64,000 bases of DNA from DATAFF01 sp963744915. Its GTDB lineage: Bacteria > Pseudomonadota > Alphaproteobacteria > Rhizobiales > Aestuariivirgaceae. The notes beneath the pieces were generated by a model that saw only the letters and a list, made by a program, of their open reading frames with translations, had not been told where the DNA came from and did not search any database. The stretch is from the NCBI GenBank assembly GCA_963744915.1, contig CAVUUY010000016.1:117359-181358 (forward strand), read 5' to 3'. Position numbers and translations under genes: made by a program. Positions 16,833 through 26,499 of the stretch are shown in pieces (position 1 is the stretch's first letter; each line of letters begins with the position of its first letter).

Positions 16833-18416
16833 ATGTCGACTGTCGAGGAACTCTCGCGCCGGCGCGGCGGCCGCGAAGCGCGCCTGGCGCTCAGGGCGCG
16901 GGCCATTCCGGTGGAGGAGGCGGCGGTCAGGCCGGGAATGGAGGGCGGGCGCTACCAGCTCTTGTCGCGTCGCGACATGGAGCGGATCCATGGCGCGGCG
17001 CTCGAACTGCTCGAGACCGTCGGATTTGCCAATGCGATCCCCTCCTGCATCGAGGCCATGACGGCCCGCGGCTGCACCCTTGGCGATGACGGGCGCCTGC
17101 GCATTCCGCGCGGCCTCGTCGAAGACTCGGTCGCCGGCGCCGCCCGCCGCTTCCCGCTGTGCGGCCGCGATCCCCGGCATGATCTCGAGCCGTGGGGCAA
17201 CAAGGTGCATTTCGGCACTGCCGGGGCGGCGGTCCACATCGTCGAGCCGGCGACCCGGTCGTACCGCGAGTCGCTGCTGGTCGACCTTTACGATGCGGGG
17301 CGCATCGTCGACTGCTGCGAGCACATCCATTTCTTTCAGCGCCCGCTCGTGCCGCGCGACATGGTCTCTGGCCGGGACCTCGACATCAACACGCTTTATG
17401 CCTGCCTTGCCGCCACCTCCAAGCATGTCGGCACCAGCATGGTCGCGGCCGACCACGTCGATGAATGCCTCGACATCCTCCATGAAGTCGCCGGCAGCGA
17501 GGCGGCGTGGCGCGCCAGGCCGTTCGTGTCGCAGTCCAATTGCTTCGTCGTGCCGCCCATGAAGTGGGCCGAGGATGCCTGCCGGTGCCTCGAAGCGGCG
17601 GCCCGCGGCGGCATGCCGGTGCTGCTGCTGTCGGCTGCCCAGGCCGGCGCCACCGCGCCCGCCGCGCTCGCCGGGACGGTGGTCCAGGCGGTTGCCGAGT
17701 GCCTCGCCGGCCTCGTCTATATCAATTCCGTGGTGCCCGGCGCACCGGCGATCTGGGGGCCGTGGCCCTTCGTGTCGGACCTGCGGACGGGTGCCATGTC
17801 GGGCGGATCGGGCGAGCAGGCGCTGATCACCGCGGCCTGCTCGCAGATGGGGCATTTCTACGATCTGACGGTGGGCTCCGCCGCCGGCATGAGCGATTCC
17901 AAGCTCCCCGACATCCAGGCCGGCGGCGAGAAGGGCGTCACCGCGGCGCTCGCGGCTGCAACCGGCCTCAACCTGCTGTACGAGGCGGCGGGCATGCACG
18001 CCTCTTTGCTCGGCTTCTGTCTCGAGAGCCTGATCATCGACAACGACATGCTGGGTTCGATCAACCGCAATGTGCGCGGCATCGAGGTCAATGACGAGAC
18101 GCTGTCGGTCGAGGTCATTCGCGATGTCTGCCTGAACGGGCCCGGACATTATCTCGGCCATGGCCAGACGCTGTCGCTGATGCAGAGCGAATATATCTAT
18201 CCAGGCGTCGGCAATCGCATGTCGCCCAAGGAGTGGAACGAGGCCGGGAAGCCGGACATCATCGAGCGTGCCGAGGCCCGCAAGCGGGAGATCCTGACCA
18301 CCCATTATCCCGACCTGATCCCGCGGGCCGTCGACGAGCGCATCCGGGCGAAGCACGACATCAAGCTGCCACGCGCCGTGATGGAACCGGGAGATCCGCG
18401 CTGGACCAGGATTTGA
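16833..18416 (+). CDS. MttB-family methyltransferase, divergent paralogue 4
   Basis: MTTB-family protein of 527 residues, clearly different from the other three. It keeps the general frame (RIHGAALELLETVGF, about residue 50; MSGGSGEQALITAA; YEAAGMHASLLGF; GPGHYLGHGQTL) but lacks the FTSNVDMKSG block, having instead GSAAGMSDSKLPDIQAGGEK. Cys pairs CCEH and CRCLE are unusual. GAGGTGAGCA precedes ATG 16833. The N-terminus has the shared arginine-rich tract (SRRRGGREARLALRAR). The next gene starts inside its stop codon, making an operon with the Fe-S protein, homocysteine methyltransferase and GFA genes. It probably acts on a different methylated compound. Confidence 0.88.
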   Translation: MSTVEELSRRRGGREARLALRARAIPVEEAAVRPGMEGGRYQLLSRRDMERIHGAALELLETVGFANAIPSCIEAMTARGCTLGDDGRLRIPRGLVEDSVAGAARRFPLCGRDPRHDLEPWGNKVHFGTAGAAVHIVEPATRSYRESLLVDLYDAGRIVDCCEHIHFFQRPLVPRDMVSGRDLDINTLYACLAATSKHVGTSMVAADHVDECLDILHEVAGSEAAWRARPFVSQSNCFVVPPMKWAEDACRCLEAAARGGMPVLLLSAAQAGATAPAALAGTVVQAVAECLAGLVYINSVVPGAPAIWGPWPFVSDLRTGAMSGGSGEQALITAACSQMGHFYDLTVGSAAGMSDSKLPDIQAGGEKGVTAALAAATGLNLLYEAAGMHASLLGFCLESLIIDNDMLGSINRNVRGIEVNDETLSVEVIRDVCLNGPGHYLGHGQTLSLMQSEYIYPGVGNRMSPKEWNEAGKPDIIERAEARKREILTTHYPDLIPRAVDERIRAKHDIKLPRAVMEPGDPRWTRI

Positions 18417-19117
18417 CCAGGACCACCGGCCATCCGGTCCTCGATCGCGCCGGTGATGCCGGCCTGGTGGCGCTGGGCTGGTTCAGGCCGGGCCCCGATG
18501 ACGGCGTGCCGCAGCGCGACGGCATGTGCCCGGCGGCCCTGCTGCTGCTGGGCAATGCCGGGCCGCGCATGTTTGCCCGCTTCGCCGCCGAACGGGATCC
18601 GCTGGTGGACAGTCTCGATGCCTGGACCCGGGCGACGGTGGACCGGCTCGCGGCGGAGTGCGGGGCAGCCGCCGCTCTTTATCCGTTCGACAAGCCGGCC
18701 CTTCCCTTCCTGACCTGGGCCCGGCGGGCGCGGATGGGACACATTTCGCCGCTCGGGCTCAACATCCACCCGGAGTTCGGGCTCTGGCATGCCTTCCGTG
18801 CGGCCCTGCTGTTCGCGCGCGACCCGGCCTTGCCGGCGATTGCCGCCTCGCCCAATCCGTGCGACAGCTGCCTCGCCAAGCCGTGCCTCTCGACCTGCCC
18901 GGTCGGCGCCTTCGGTGCCGAAGGCTACGACGTTGCCGCATGCGCCCGGCATCTGATGGCGCCGGCAGGCGGCGAATGCATGGAGCAAGGCTGCATGGCG
19001 CGTCTCGCCTGCCCGGTCGGCAGCGCCTACCGCTACGGCCCGGATCAGGTGCGGTTTCACATGGCTGCCTTCCGCCGGGCGCGCGGTTTTTCCCTCGATC
19101 CGATGCGGGAAATTTGA
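18413..19117 (+). CDS. Fe-S cluster (ferredoxin-like) protein coupled to MttB paralogue 4
   Basis: Soluble protein of 234 residues with eight or more cysteines in a C-terminal region: NPCDSCLAKPCLSTCPVGAF (about residues 146-165) then CARHLMAP, GGECMEQGCMARLACPVG. These look like two 4Fe-4S sites of the dicluster type. The N-terminal half has no Cys motif. The only sensible start is TTG 18413, which overlaps the preceding TGA (TTGA); later GTG codons would shorten it. It may deliver electrons to the RACE protein or to the corrinoid. That role is inferred from the operon. Epoxyqueuosine-reductase-like relationships are possible but length and motifs differ. Confidence 0.7.
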   Translation: MTRTTGHPVLDRAGDAGLVALGWFRPGPDDGVPQRDGMCPAALLLLGNAGPRMFARFAAERDPLVDSLDAWTRATVDRLAAECGAAAALYPFDKPALPFLTWARRARMGHISPLGLNIHPEFGLWHAFRAALLFARDPALPAIAASPNPCDSCLAKPCLSTCPVGAFGAEGYDVAACARHLMAPAGGECMEQGCMARLACPVGSAYRYGPDQVRFHMAAFRRARGFSLDPMREI

Positions 19118-19150
19118 GAAAATCCCAAGAATTCACCAGGATTGCCCAGT

Positions 19151-20095
19151 ATGTACGCCTTTGTCGAACAGAAGCTGATGGTGGGCGACATCATCATCCT
19201 CGATGGTGGCACCGGAACGGAGATCCAGCGCCGCGGCGTGCCGATGCACGACCAGGTCTGGTGTGCCGAAGCCAATGTCTCGCATCCCGATGTGGTCCGC
19301 GCCGTGCACTGCGATTATTTGCGGGCCGGCGCCGAAGTGATCACCGCCAACACCTTCGCCACCTCACCGCTGCTGTTCAACGCGGTGAAGCGCGACCGCG
19401 ACGTCCGCTCGCTCGACCGTGTTGCGGTGCGCCTGGCGCGCGAGGCAGTCGAAGAGGCGGCAGGCGGCGCGCCGATCGCCATCGCCGGTTCCTTCTCGAC
19501 GATGCGGCCGGTGGTCGCTCGTAGCGACCGGACGGCGAAATCGAAGGAATGGACGCTCAAGCAGGCCGAGCCGCTGCTGCATGCCAAGGCGGAAGCCCTG
19601 GCCGAAGCCGGCTGCGACCTGATCCTCATGGAGATGATGCGCGACGTCGACTATTCGCTGTGGGCGACCGAGGCGGCGGTGGCGACCGGCCTGCCGGTGT
19701 GGGTCGGGGTATCGGTGGAGCGGCGCGACGACCGCCGCCTTGCCGGCTTCGGCCGCCCGGAATGGATCATCGAGGACATCGTGGCGACGCTGATGGCGAC
19801 CGGCGCCAAGGTCTGCCTCGTCATGCATACGGCTATCGACGACACCGCCGATGCGCTCGCGCTGAGCAAATACAACTGGGCGGGGCCGGTCGGCGTCTAT
19901 CCCGGGGCCGGCCGCTTCAAAATGCCTAACTGGGTCTTCGAGCCGGTTCCCTCCGACGCGTTCGTCGAGCATTGCCGGCGCTGGCGGCAGATGGGCGCGA
20001 CCCTGTTGGGCGGCTGCTGCGGCATCGGTCCGGAGCACATTGCGGCGCTCTCCAAGGCAACCAGGGAAAAGAACGATGTCGGTCGACACCTATAG
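19151..20095 (+). CDS. Homocysteine S-methyltransferase family protein
   Basis: Cytoplasmic zinc-dependent methyltransferase of 314 residues. The barrel starts with IILDGGTGTEIQRRG (residues 18-32), continues with GAEVITANTFATSP and ends with the zinc-binding LLGGCCGIGPEHI (about residue 287). In this family the thiol acceptor is homocysteine or a related thiol and the donor is a methylated sulfur, amine or corrinoid compound. ATG 19151 follows an AGGA. It is third in the operon after MttB paralogue 4 and the Fe-S protein, so a corrinoid or betaine-derived methyl donor is likely. It is more divergent than the BHMT-like gene at 25422. Confidence 0.85.
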   Translation: MYAFVEQKLMVGDIIILDGGTGTEIQRRGVPMHDQVWCAEANVSHPDVVRAVHCDYLRAGAEVITANTFATSPLLFNAVKRDRDVRSLDRVAVRLAREAVEEAAGGAPIAIAGSFSTMRPVVARSDRTAKSKEWTLKQAEPLLHAKAEALAEAGCDLILMEMMRDVDYSLWATEAAVATGLPVWVGVSVERRDDRRLAGFGRPEWIIEDIVATLMATGAKVCLVMHTAIDDTADALALSKYNWAGPVGVYPGAGRFKMPNWVFEPVPSDAFVEHCRRWRQMGATLLGGCCGIGPEHIAALSKATREKNDVGRHL

Positions 20096-20477
20096 CGGTT
20101 CATGCCTGTGCGGCGCCGTCGGCTTCGAGGTCAGGGGGAAGCTGCGGCCGGTGGTCGCCTGCCACTGCCTGCAATGCCGCAAGCAGACCGGCACCTACAT
20201 GTCGTCGACCGCCTGCAAAGACGACCAGCTGACGCTCACCCGCGACGACGGTCTCTCCTGGTACCGCTCGAGCGATACCGCCCAGCGCGGCTTCTGCCGG
20301 ATCTGCGGCTCGGTGCTGTTCTGGAAAGGCGATGGCCGCGATTACACCGCCATCACCGCCGGCTCGATCGACGGCCCGCTCGGGGTGCCGCTCGAGGGCC
20401 ACATCTTCTGCGACTCCGCCGGCGACTATTACGAGATTGCCGGCGGCAGGTTCCGCACCCCCGGCGCGTCGCACTGA
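20076..20477 (+). CDS. GFA family (glutathione-dependent formaldehyde-activating-like) protein
   Basis: Zinc protein of 133 residues of the GFA/CENP-V fold. Cysteine motifs are GSCLCGAVGFEV (residues 9-20), ACHCLQCRKQTG (about 28) and RGFCRICGS. The founding member was proposed to bind glutathione and speed its addition to formaldehyde, though most relatives have no proven activity. The start lies 19 bases inside the homocysteine methyltransferase gene, so it is translationally coupled. A formaldehyde or methylated-intermediate role fits the C1 setting but is not shown by sequence. Confidence 0.85.
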   Translation: MSVDTYSGSCLCGAVGFEVRGKLRPVVACHCLQCRKQTGTYMSSTACKDDQLTLTRDDGLSWYRSSDTAQRGFCRICGSVLFWKGDGRDYTAITAGSIDGPLGVPLEGHIFCDSAGDYYEIAGGRFRTPGASH

Positions 20478-20484
20478 AGCGCCT

Positions 20485-21411
20485 TCAATTCACGTGCCGC
20501 AGATATTGCGCCACATAGTCGAAGCCGGAGAGGCGTGACTTGTAGCCCTCGATCAAGCGCCGGGTGATCGGCCCCGGGCAGTCGCCCCCGGCGATCGGCC
20601 GGGCGTTGATCGAACGGACCGGCACGAGGCACCAGCTCGTCGAGGTGATGAACGCTTCCTCGGCGACATAGGCATCGTAGAGATCGATGTCGGCCTCGCG
20701 CAACGGGATCCCAAGCGATTGCGCGATCTCGATCACGGTCTGGCGCGACAGCCCGGCCAGCACATAGCGCTCATGGGGGGTGAGCACCTCGCCATTGCGC
20801 ACCACGAATATGTTCGAGCCCAGCCCTTCGGCGAGGCAGCCGCGAACGTCCAGCAGCAGCGAGGTGGCGCCGGGCTTCAGGGACTGAACCTCCTGGTCGC
20901 CGGCGGTGAGATTGGCATAGCTCAGGGACTTCATGCGCGGACTGATCGCCTCCGGCGGGGTGCGGCGAATGCCGGGCGGCGTCATCACGTCGAGCCCGTC
21001 GCGCATACCGCGGGCCCGCATCTTGAAGGGCAGCGGCGAGCATTCGATGATCACCGTGGCCTCGCCGGTCGGACCGCTGCGGAATTCGCTGCGCAATCCC
21101 CGCGACACCCACTGCGTGACCCAGTAATCGTCATCGGGCGTGATCAGCGGCAGGTTGCGCTCGATGACATCGCTGGTGTGGCGCGTCATCTCGGTCGGCG
21201 ACAGGCCGGGATCGAGGTTGATGTAGCGCATCGACCGGTAGAGCCGGGAAATGTGCTCATCGAGCAGGAACGGCTTGTGGCCGAAGGTTCGCAGCGTATC
21301 GAACACGCCGTCACCGACCGAGAAGCCATAATCGCGGAACGAGACCTTGGCCTCGCTCTCGGGCACGATCCTGCCATTGAACCAGGCGACACGCTCCCGT
21401 CCTGAAGCCAT
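20485..21411 (-). CDS. Class IV PLP-dependent aminotransferase (IlvE/D-amino acid aminotransferase-like)
   Basis: Cytoplasmic enzyme of 308 residues. The class IV fold is shown by SFRDYGFSVGDGVFDTLRTF (residues 24-43), the PLP lysine in SPRMKSLSYANL (about residue 161), EGLGSNIFVV and ITSTSWCLVPV. It should transaminate a branched-chain, D- or other amino acid with 2-oxoglutarate or pyruvate. The non-standard active-site region resembles ATA-117-like or D-amino acid enzymes more than classical IlvE, so amine substrates are possible. It stands alone, convergent with the GFA gene seven bases away. Confidence 0.85.
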   Translation of the reverse strand: MASGRERVAWFNGRIVPESEAKVSFRDYGFSVGDGVFDTLRTFGHKPFLLDEHISRLYRSMRYINLDPGLSPTEMTRHTSDVIERNLPLITPDDDYWVTQWVSRGLRSEFRSGPTGEATVIIECSPLPFKMRARGMRDGLDVMTPPGIRRTPPEAISPRMKSLSYANLTAGDQEVQSLKPGATSLLLDVRGCLAEGLGSNIFVVRNGEVLTPHERYVLAGLSRQTVIEIAQSLGIPLREADIDLYDAYVAEEAFITSTSWCLVPVRSINARPIAGGDCPGPITRRLIEGYKSRLSGFDYVAQYLRHVN

Positions 21412-21454
21412 GAAATCGCTCTCCGTTTTCGGCGCGCCACTTTGGCATGCCCGC

Positions 21455-22816
21455 TCAATGAAGCAAAGGAGCGCTGGTGAAGAACGTGTCGAAGAGCAGC
21501 TTCAAATTCAGTGCAACGATGAGCGCGGAAATGGCAGCCGTGGCGAGGGTCAGCCAGCGCGGCGCCACCAGGGTGCCCATGACCGACCGGCGCGCCGTGA
21601 ACATTACGAGCGGGATGACCGCGAAGGGCAGCTGCATCGACAGCACGACCTGGCTGCCGATAAGCAGCTTGGCGGTGGCGCTGTCGCCATAGAAGATGGT
21701 GACGGCCGCCGCCGGGATGATGGCGATGCCGCGGGTGATGAGGCGCCTGAGCCAGGGCTTCAGCCTGAGCTCGAGGAACCCCTGCATGACGATCTGGCCG
21801 GCTAGGGTGGCCGTCACCGTCGAGTTCAGGCCGCAGGCCAGAAGCGCCAGCGCGAACAGGGTCGCCGCAAGCGAGGTGCCGAGCAGCGGGGCAAGCAGCG
21901 TATAGGCCGAGCCGAGCTCGGCGATCTGGGTATTGCCGTGGGCATGGAAGGCGGCGGCGGCGAGGATCAAGATGGAGGCATTGACGAACAGCGCCGTGGC
22001 CAGCGCCAGCGTCGAATCGAAGGTTGCGAGGCGGATGGCATCGCGCTTGTCGCCGTCGCTGCGGCCGATGTCGCGGGTCTGCACGATGCCGGAATGGAGA
22101 TAGAGATTGTGCGGCATGACGGTGGCGCCGAGGATCCCCATGGCGACGAACAGCATCTCCTTGTTGGTGACGATCTCGCTCGAGGGAATGAAGCCGCGCA
22201 GCAGGGCTGCAATGTCGGGTTGCGCCAGCCACATCTCGATGCCGAAGCACACGAAGATCAGCGCCAGGAAGGTCATGACGAAGGCCTCGATCCAGCGAAA
22301 GCCGAGGCTCTGCATCCACAGGATGAGAAAGACGTCGAGCGCGGTGATGACGACGCCGATCGCCAGCGGGATGCCAAAAAGCAGCTGCAGGCCGATGGCG
22401 GTGCCGATGACCTCGGCAAGGTCGGTGGCGATGATCGCGCCCTCGGCGAGGATCCAGAGACCGAACGAAACCGGACGCGAAAAGCCGAGGCGGCAGGCCT
22501 GGGCAAGATCGAGCCCGGCCCCGAGCCCGAGCCGGGCACAGAGCGCCTGCAGGAGAATCGCCATGATGTTCGAGATCAGGGCGACGGCGAGCAGCTGGTA
22601 GCCGAAGGCCGAGCCGCCGGCGAGCGCGGTCGCCCAGTTTCCCGGGTCCATATAGCCGGTCGCCACCAGATAGCCCGGACCGATAAATGGAAGAAATCGT
22701 TGCCAAAAGCCGCCGGTATGCCTGACCGGGATGGTCCGGAAGACCTCGGGCAGAGAGGAGCGCTCGCGTTCAGCCTCCGCGACGCGTTCACCGGCGGGGT
22801 TTTGCAACATGGCCAC
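21455..22816 (-). CDS. mntH: Nramp-family divalent metal (Mn2+) transporter MntH
   Basis: Proton-coupled manganese importer of the inner membrane, 453 residues with about eleven membrane segments. The metal-site motifs are present: DPGN in helix 1 (GYMDPGNWAT, about residue 57) and MPHNLYLHS in helix 6. The start is GTG 22816 or ATG 22810; neither has a ribosome site. A near-perfect 7-3-7 inverted repeat at 22830-22846 just upstream is a likely Fur/Mur-type operator, which would fit the known Mur control of mntH in alphaproteobacteria. It is unrelated to its neighbours. Confidence 0.92.
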   Translation of the reverse strand: MAMLQNPAGERVAEAERERSSLPEVFRTIPVRHTGGFWQRFLPFIGPGYLVATGYMDPGNWATALAGGSAFGYQLLAVALISNIMAILLQALCARLGLGAGLDLAQACRLGFSRPVSFGLWILAEGAIIATDLAEVIGTAIGLQLLFGIPLAIGVVITALDVFLILWMQSLGFRWIEAFVMTFLALIFVCFGIEMWLAQPDIAALLRGFIPSSEIVTNKEMLFVAMGILGATVMPHNLYLHSGIVQTRDIGRSDGDKRDAIRLATFDSTLALATALFVNASILILAAAAFHAHGNTQIAELGSAYTLLAPLLGTSLAATLFALALLACGLNSTVTATLAGQIVMQGFLELRLKPWLRRLITRGIAIIPAAAVTIFYGDSATAKLLIGSQVVLSMQLPFAVIPLVMFTARRSVMGTLVAPRWLTLATAAISALIVALNLKLLFDTFFTSAPLLH

Positions 22817-22829
22817 ATGCTAAATGAGA

Positions 22830-22846
22830 TTGCGAACCATTTGCAA
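22830..22846 (-). promoter_or_regulatory. Candidate Mur/Fur-type operator of mntH
   Basis: TTGCGAA (22830-22836) and TTTGCAA (22840-22846) form an inverted repeat with one mismatch around CCA. TTGCAAA-type dyads upstream of manganese genes suit the Fur-family Mur regulator of alphaproteobacteria. It lies 14-30 bases before the mntH start. The assignment is inferred. Confidence 0.5.
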
Positions 22847-22921
22847 CGACTTTCGCGTTGCGCAGTGAACGTTTGAGATTGGCCGTGGTCCTCGCTATCA
22901 GAGCATGAGCCGAGGGATTCG

Positions 22922-23917
22922 ATGAATCAGAACGCCACCATTGCAGTAGCCGCGCGTTCCGACAGCCTGAGGGGCATTGCCTGCCTCGTTCTGGGCATTG
23001 CGGTGTTCGCCCTCCAGGACGTGGTGATCAAGAAGATCAGCGGCGTCTATCCGCTGCATGAGGCGATGGTCCTGAGGAGCATCGCCGCCTTCCCGGTGCT
23101 GCTGCTCCTGGTGTGGCGCGACGGCGGTTTCGCAACCCTGACGGGGCCGGGATGGCCGTGGCTGCTGATCCGCGGCACCGTCGCCTTCATGGCCTATAGT
23201 TGTTATTACCTGGGGCTGGCGGCGCTGCCGATCGCCACCGCCGTGGCGCTCTATTTCGCAGCACCGCTCTTCATCACCGTTCTCTCCGTGCTGTTCCTCG
23301 GCGAACGGGTGGGCGCGCGCCGCTGGGCGGCGGTGGTGATCGGCTTCCTGGGCGTGGTGACGATCGTGCGCCCCGGCACCGCCCTCTTCGACTGGGCCTC
23401 CCTCCTGCCGATCACCGCGGCCTTTCTCTATGCGGTCGCCATGGTCCTGACGCGCCGCATCGGCGGCAGTGAAACGGCCCCGGCGATGTCGACCTGGGGC
23501 AATTTCGTGTTCCTGGTCGGCGCGCTTGCCCTCTCTGCCGTTTTCGGTTCCGGCAGCCATGACGGCGAGACCCATCGCAGCCTCGCCTTCCTGATGCGCG
23601 GCTGGGTGCAGCCGAGTCTCGTCGATTTCGCGCTGATGGCCTCCTGCGGGGTGATCGCAGCCCTCGGGCTCACCTTGTTGACGCAGGCCTATCGGGTGGC
23701 AGAAGCCAACGTCGTCGCGCCGTTCGAATATACCGGCCTCATATGGAGCGTACTTTACGGGTGGCTGTTCTGGCGGGAATGGCCCGATCCCGTCGGCTGG
23801 GTCGGGATCTTAATCATCGTCGCGGCCGGCACCTACGTGTTCTATCGCGAGCGGTCTATGCCGATCGGGATCAGGCTCGCGCGGTCAGCGCCTGCGCCAA
23901 TTGACCATAGCCGGTAA
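22922..23917 (+). CDS. EamA/DMT-family transporter
   Basis: Inner-membrane protein of 331 residues with ten hydrophobic segments arranged as two EamA repeats, the second ending VAPFEYTGLIWSVLYGWLFW. Members export amino acids, drugs or other metabolites; nothing here fixes the substrate. The signature helix-9/10 block is nearly the same as that of the DMT gene at 37141 (VAPFEYSGMIWAVVFGLVFW), showing that both belong to one subfamily. Its 3' end overlaps the convergent DUF1638 gene by 47 bases. Confidence 0.88.
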   Translation: MNQNATIAVAARSDSLRGIACLVLGIAVFALQDVVIKKISGVYPLHEAMVLRSIAAFPVLLLLVWRDGGFATLTGPGWPWLLIRGTVAFMAYSCYYLGLAALPIATAVALYFAAPLFITVLSVLFLGERVGARRWAAVVIGFLGVVTIVRPGTALFDWASLLPITAAFLYAVAMVLTRRIGGSETAPAMSTWGNFVFLVGALALSAVFGSGSHDGETHRSLAFLMRGWVQPSLVDFALMASCGVIAALGLTLLTQAYRVAEANVVAPFEYTGLIWSVLYGWLFWREWPDPVGWVGILIIVAAGTYVFYRERSMPIGIRLARSAPAPIDHSR

Positions 23918-24530
23918 AGCGGCATTCATAATCGAGGCCGAGCCTGGCAGCGGCATCGCGGGCCCGCTCCGCGAGGGCGGGATCGTGCGTCTGGGCAAGA
24001 TAGACGAGCCGGGTGTAGTTGCCGAAATAGAGCGGCAGGAGCTCGGGATGGGCAGCGATGCCGAGCCCTTCCCAGATGAGCTTGTCGAAATGCCGCGCCA
24101 GATAGTCGGTGAGAAAAAAGGTGGTGACATCCTCCTCCGCCGTTGCGGCGAAGCGCTCGTTGCCGGTGAGGAAGGCATAGCAATGCGGCCCGTCGATGCG
24201 CTCGACCCCTTCCTCGGCCAGCACCTTGTCGAGCAGGCCGCCGGTGCCGCAGTCCCCATAAAGAACGAAAATTGACCGATAATGGCCCTTAGCGGATCGA
24301 ATGACCTTGCGGACCCCTTCGGGAATGCGCGAGGGCGTGTTGTGCCAGATTGCCGGCAGGCATTGGACATCGAAGGCGGGCCAGCGATTGGCTTCGATCA
24401 GCGCCACGATCTCGCGGGCCAAGGCGCCGCAGGCAATCAGCAGCACGCCGCCTTTGCCGCGGGCGAAGACGAAGTCCTGGCCCGGCATGAGCTCCGGCAG
24501 TGGGGCGTTCTGGTCGATCATGTCATCCAT
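23871..24530 (-). CDS. DUF1638 family protein
   Basis: Cytoplasmic protein of 219 residues of the DUF1638 family. Visible marks are VLLIACGALAREIVALIE (about residues 29-46), AIWHNTPSRIPEGVR, the glycine/cysteine loop VLYGDCGTGGLLD and GPHCYAFLTGNERF. The conserved Cys and His could bind metal or a cofactor. DUF1638 genes frequently accompany MttB, corrinoid and RACE genes, and here it is the last gene of the corrinoid-protein group on the minus strand, 38 bases after it. Its role is unknown; corrinoid handling is the contextual guess. Confidence 0.75.
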   Translation of the reverse strand: MDDMIDQNAPLPELMPGQDFVFARGKGGVLLIACGALAREIVALIEANRWPAFDVQCLPAIWHNTPSRIPEGVRKVIRSAKGHYRSIFVLYGDCGTGGLLDKVLAEEGVERIDGPHCYAFLTGNERFAATAEEDVTTFFLTDYLARHFDKLIWEGLGIAAHPELLPLYFGNYTRLVYLAQTHDPALAERARDAAARLGLDYECRFTGYGQLAQALTARA

Positions 24531-24568
24531 ATGGGATGGCGCCTAAGGGCCCGCCACCTCTGCCGACG

Positions 24569-25273
<705 letters not shown>

Positions 25274-25421
25274 TGGGTTCTCCTGATCGGAACCGGGATC
25301 GAGGCCGGAAACCGCCTAAGTGCCGCGAAACTACCGACAGGCCATGCAGTTCCCGCGCTTCCGGGCGACCATTGCCGAGATCTTTGCGACCACCGGTGCA
25401 ACAAGGTTGCGGCGCGCTTGC

Positions 25422-26441
25422 TCACGAGCGCCGCCGCCGCTCCCGCTTTTCGCCGGCCGAGGCCGCTGCGTCATGGCCCTTGGCCAGCGCCGATACCTCT
25501 CCCAGCCGCTGTTCGACCACCGCGACGGTCGGGCGCTGTTGCGGCACATGGGCATCGAGCGCCCGCCGCATGGCCGCGAGATGCTCGGGCGAGGTGCCGC
25601 AGCAGCCGCCAATGATGCGGGCCCCGGCATCGCGGGCGAGCCGCGCATAGTCGGCCATCAATTCCGGCGTGCCGGAATAGTGAATGTGCCCATCATGATA
25701 GGCCGGGATGCCGCAATTGCCCTTGGCGACGACAACCGCCTCCGGCCGGGTGGCGGTGATGGCAAGGACGGTGGCGATCAGCTCGGGGGCACCGGTGCCG
25801 CAATTGGCGCCGATTGCGGCGGGCACCGCCGGCAGACTGGCGGCGGTGAGGGTTGCGAAGGCCTGGGGCGTGATGCCCATCATGGTCCGGCCGTTGGTGT
25901 CGAAGCTCATGGTGGTGACGATCGGCAGGCCGGTCGTCGCCGCGCCTTCGACGGCCGCCCTGAGCTCCTCCTCGGCTGAAATGGTCTCGATCCACAGGAC
26001 GTCGACGCCGCCCTCGGCGAGCGCCTTCGCCTGCTCGGCAAAGGCGGCAACCCCGTCCGCATGGGAGAGGGTACCGACCGGCGCAAAGATCTCCCCGGTC
26101 GGGCCGATCGAGCCGGCGACGATGACCGGCCGCTCGGCGCTGTCGGCCTCGGCCCGGGCATTGGCCGCCGCCGCCATATTGATCTCCCTGACCTGCCCTT
26201 CGGCATTGTGCAGCTTGAGACGGTAGCGGTTGCCGCCAAACGAATTGGTAAGAATAATGTCTGCACCGGCCTCTATGAAGCTGCGGTGCAGGTCCCTGAT
26301 GCGGTCAGGATGCTCAAAATTCCACATTTCCGGCGCGTCGCCGGAGACAAGACCCATCTGAAACAGATTGGTTCCGGTGGCACCGTCGGCGAGCAGCCAG
26401 GGTCGCGCCTCGAGCTCTGACAGGAATGAAGTCTGAGACAT
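25422..26441 (-). CDS. bmt: Betaine-homocysteine S-methyltransferase family protein
   Basis: Zinc methyltransferase of 339 residues. It has the barrel start LLADGATGTNLFQMGL (residues 16-31), TNSFGGNRYRL, CGTGAPELI (first zinc Cys, about residue 215) and IIGGCCGTSPEHL (about residue 283). It resembles rhizobial Bmt enzymes that make methionine from betaine or methylated donors. ATG 26441 has AGGGAG nine bases upstream. It precedes the corrinoid protein gene by 148 bases on the same strand, so it may also use the corrinoid methyl. The C-terminus ends in an arginine tail (GEKRERRRRS) like MtgA and RACE here. Confidence 0.85.
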   Translation of the reverse strand: MSQTSFLSELEARPWLLADGATGTNLFQMGLVSGDAPEMWNFEHPDRIRDLHRSFIEAGADIILTNSFGGNRYRLKLHNAEGQVREINMAAAANARAEADSAERPVIVAGSIGPTGEIFAPVGTLSHADGVAAFAEQAKALAEGGVDVLWIETISAEEELRAAVEGAATTGLPIVTTMSFDTNGRTMMGITPQAFATLTAASLPAVPAAIGANCGTGAPELIATVLAITATRPEAVVVAKGNCGIPAYHDGHIHYSGTPELMADYARLARDAGARIIGGCCGTSPEHLAAMRRALDAHVPQQRPTVAVVEQRLGEVSALAKGHDAAASAGEKRERRRRS

Positions 26442-26477
26442 CGGAAAAGCTCCCTTACACAGCTTATCAATCATCAC

Positions 26478-26499
26478 ATAAAGAAGCCTTTATATAAAG
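26478..26499 (-). promoter_or_regulatory. Overlapping AT-rich palindromes upstream of bmt
   Basis: ATAAAG-AAGC-CTTTAT (26478-26493) overlaps the 12-bp perfect palindrome CTTTATATAAAG (26488-26499). This is a sharp AT-rich island in GC-rich DNA, 37-58 bases before bmt, placed for promoter or operator use. Similar ATAAAG dyads have been linked to ArsR-type control of methionine-cycle genes in Hyphomicrobiales; that link is from memory and unproven here. Confidence 0.5.
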
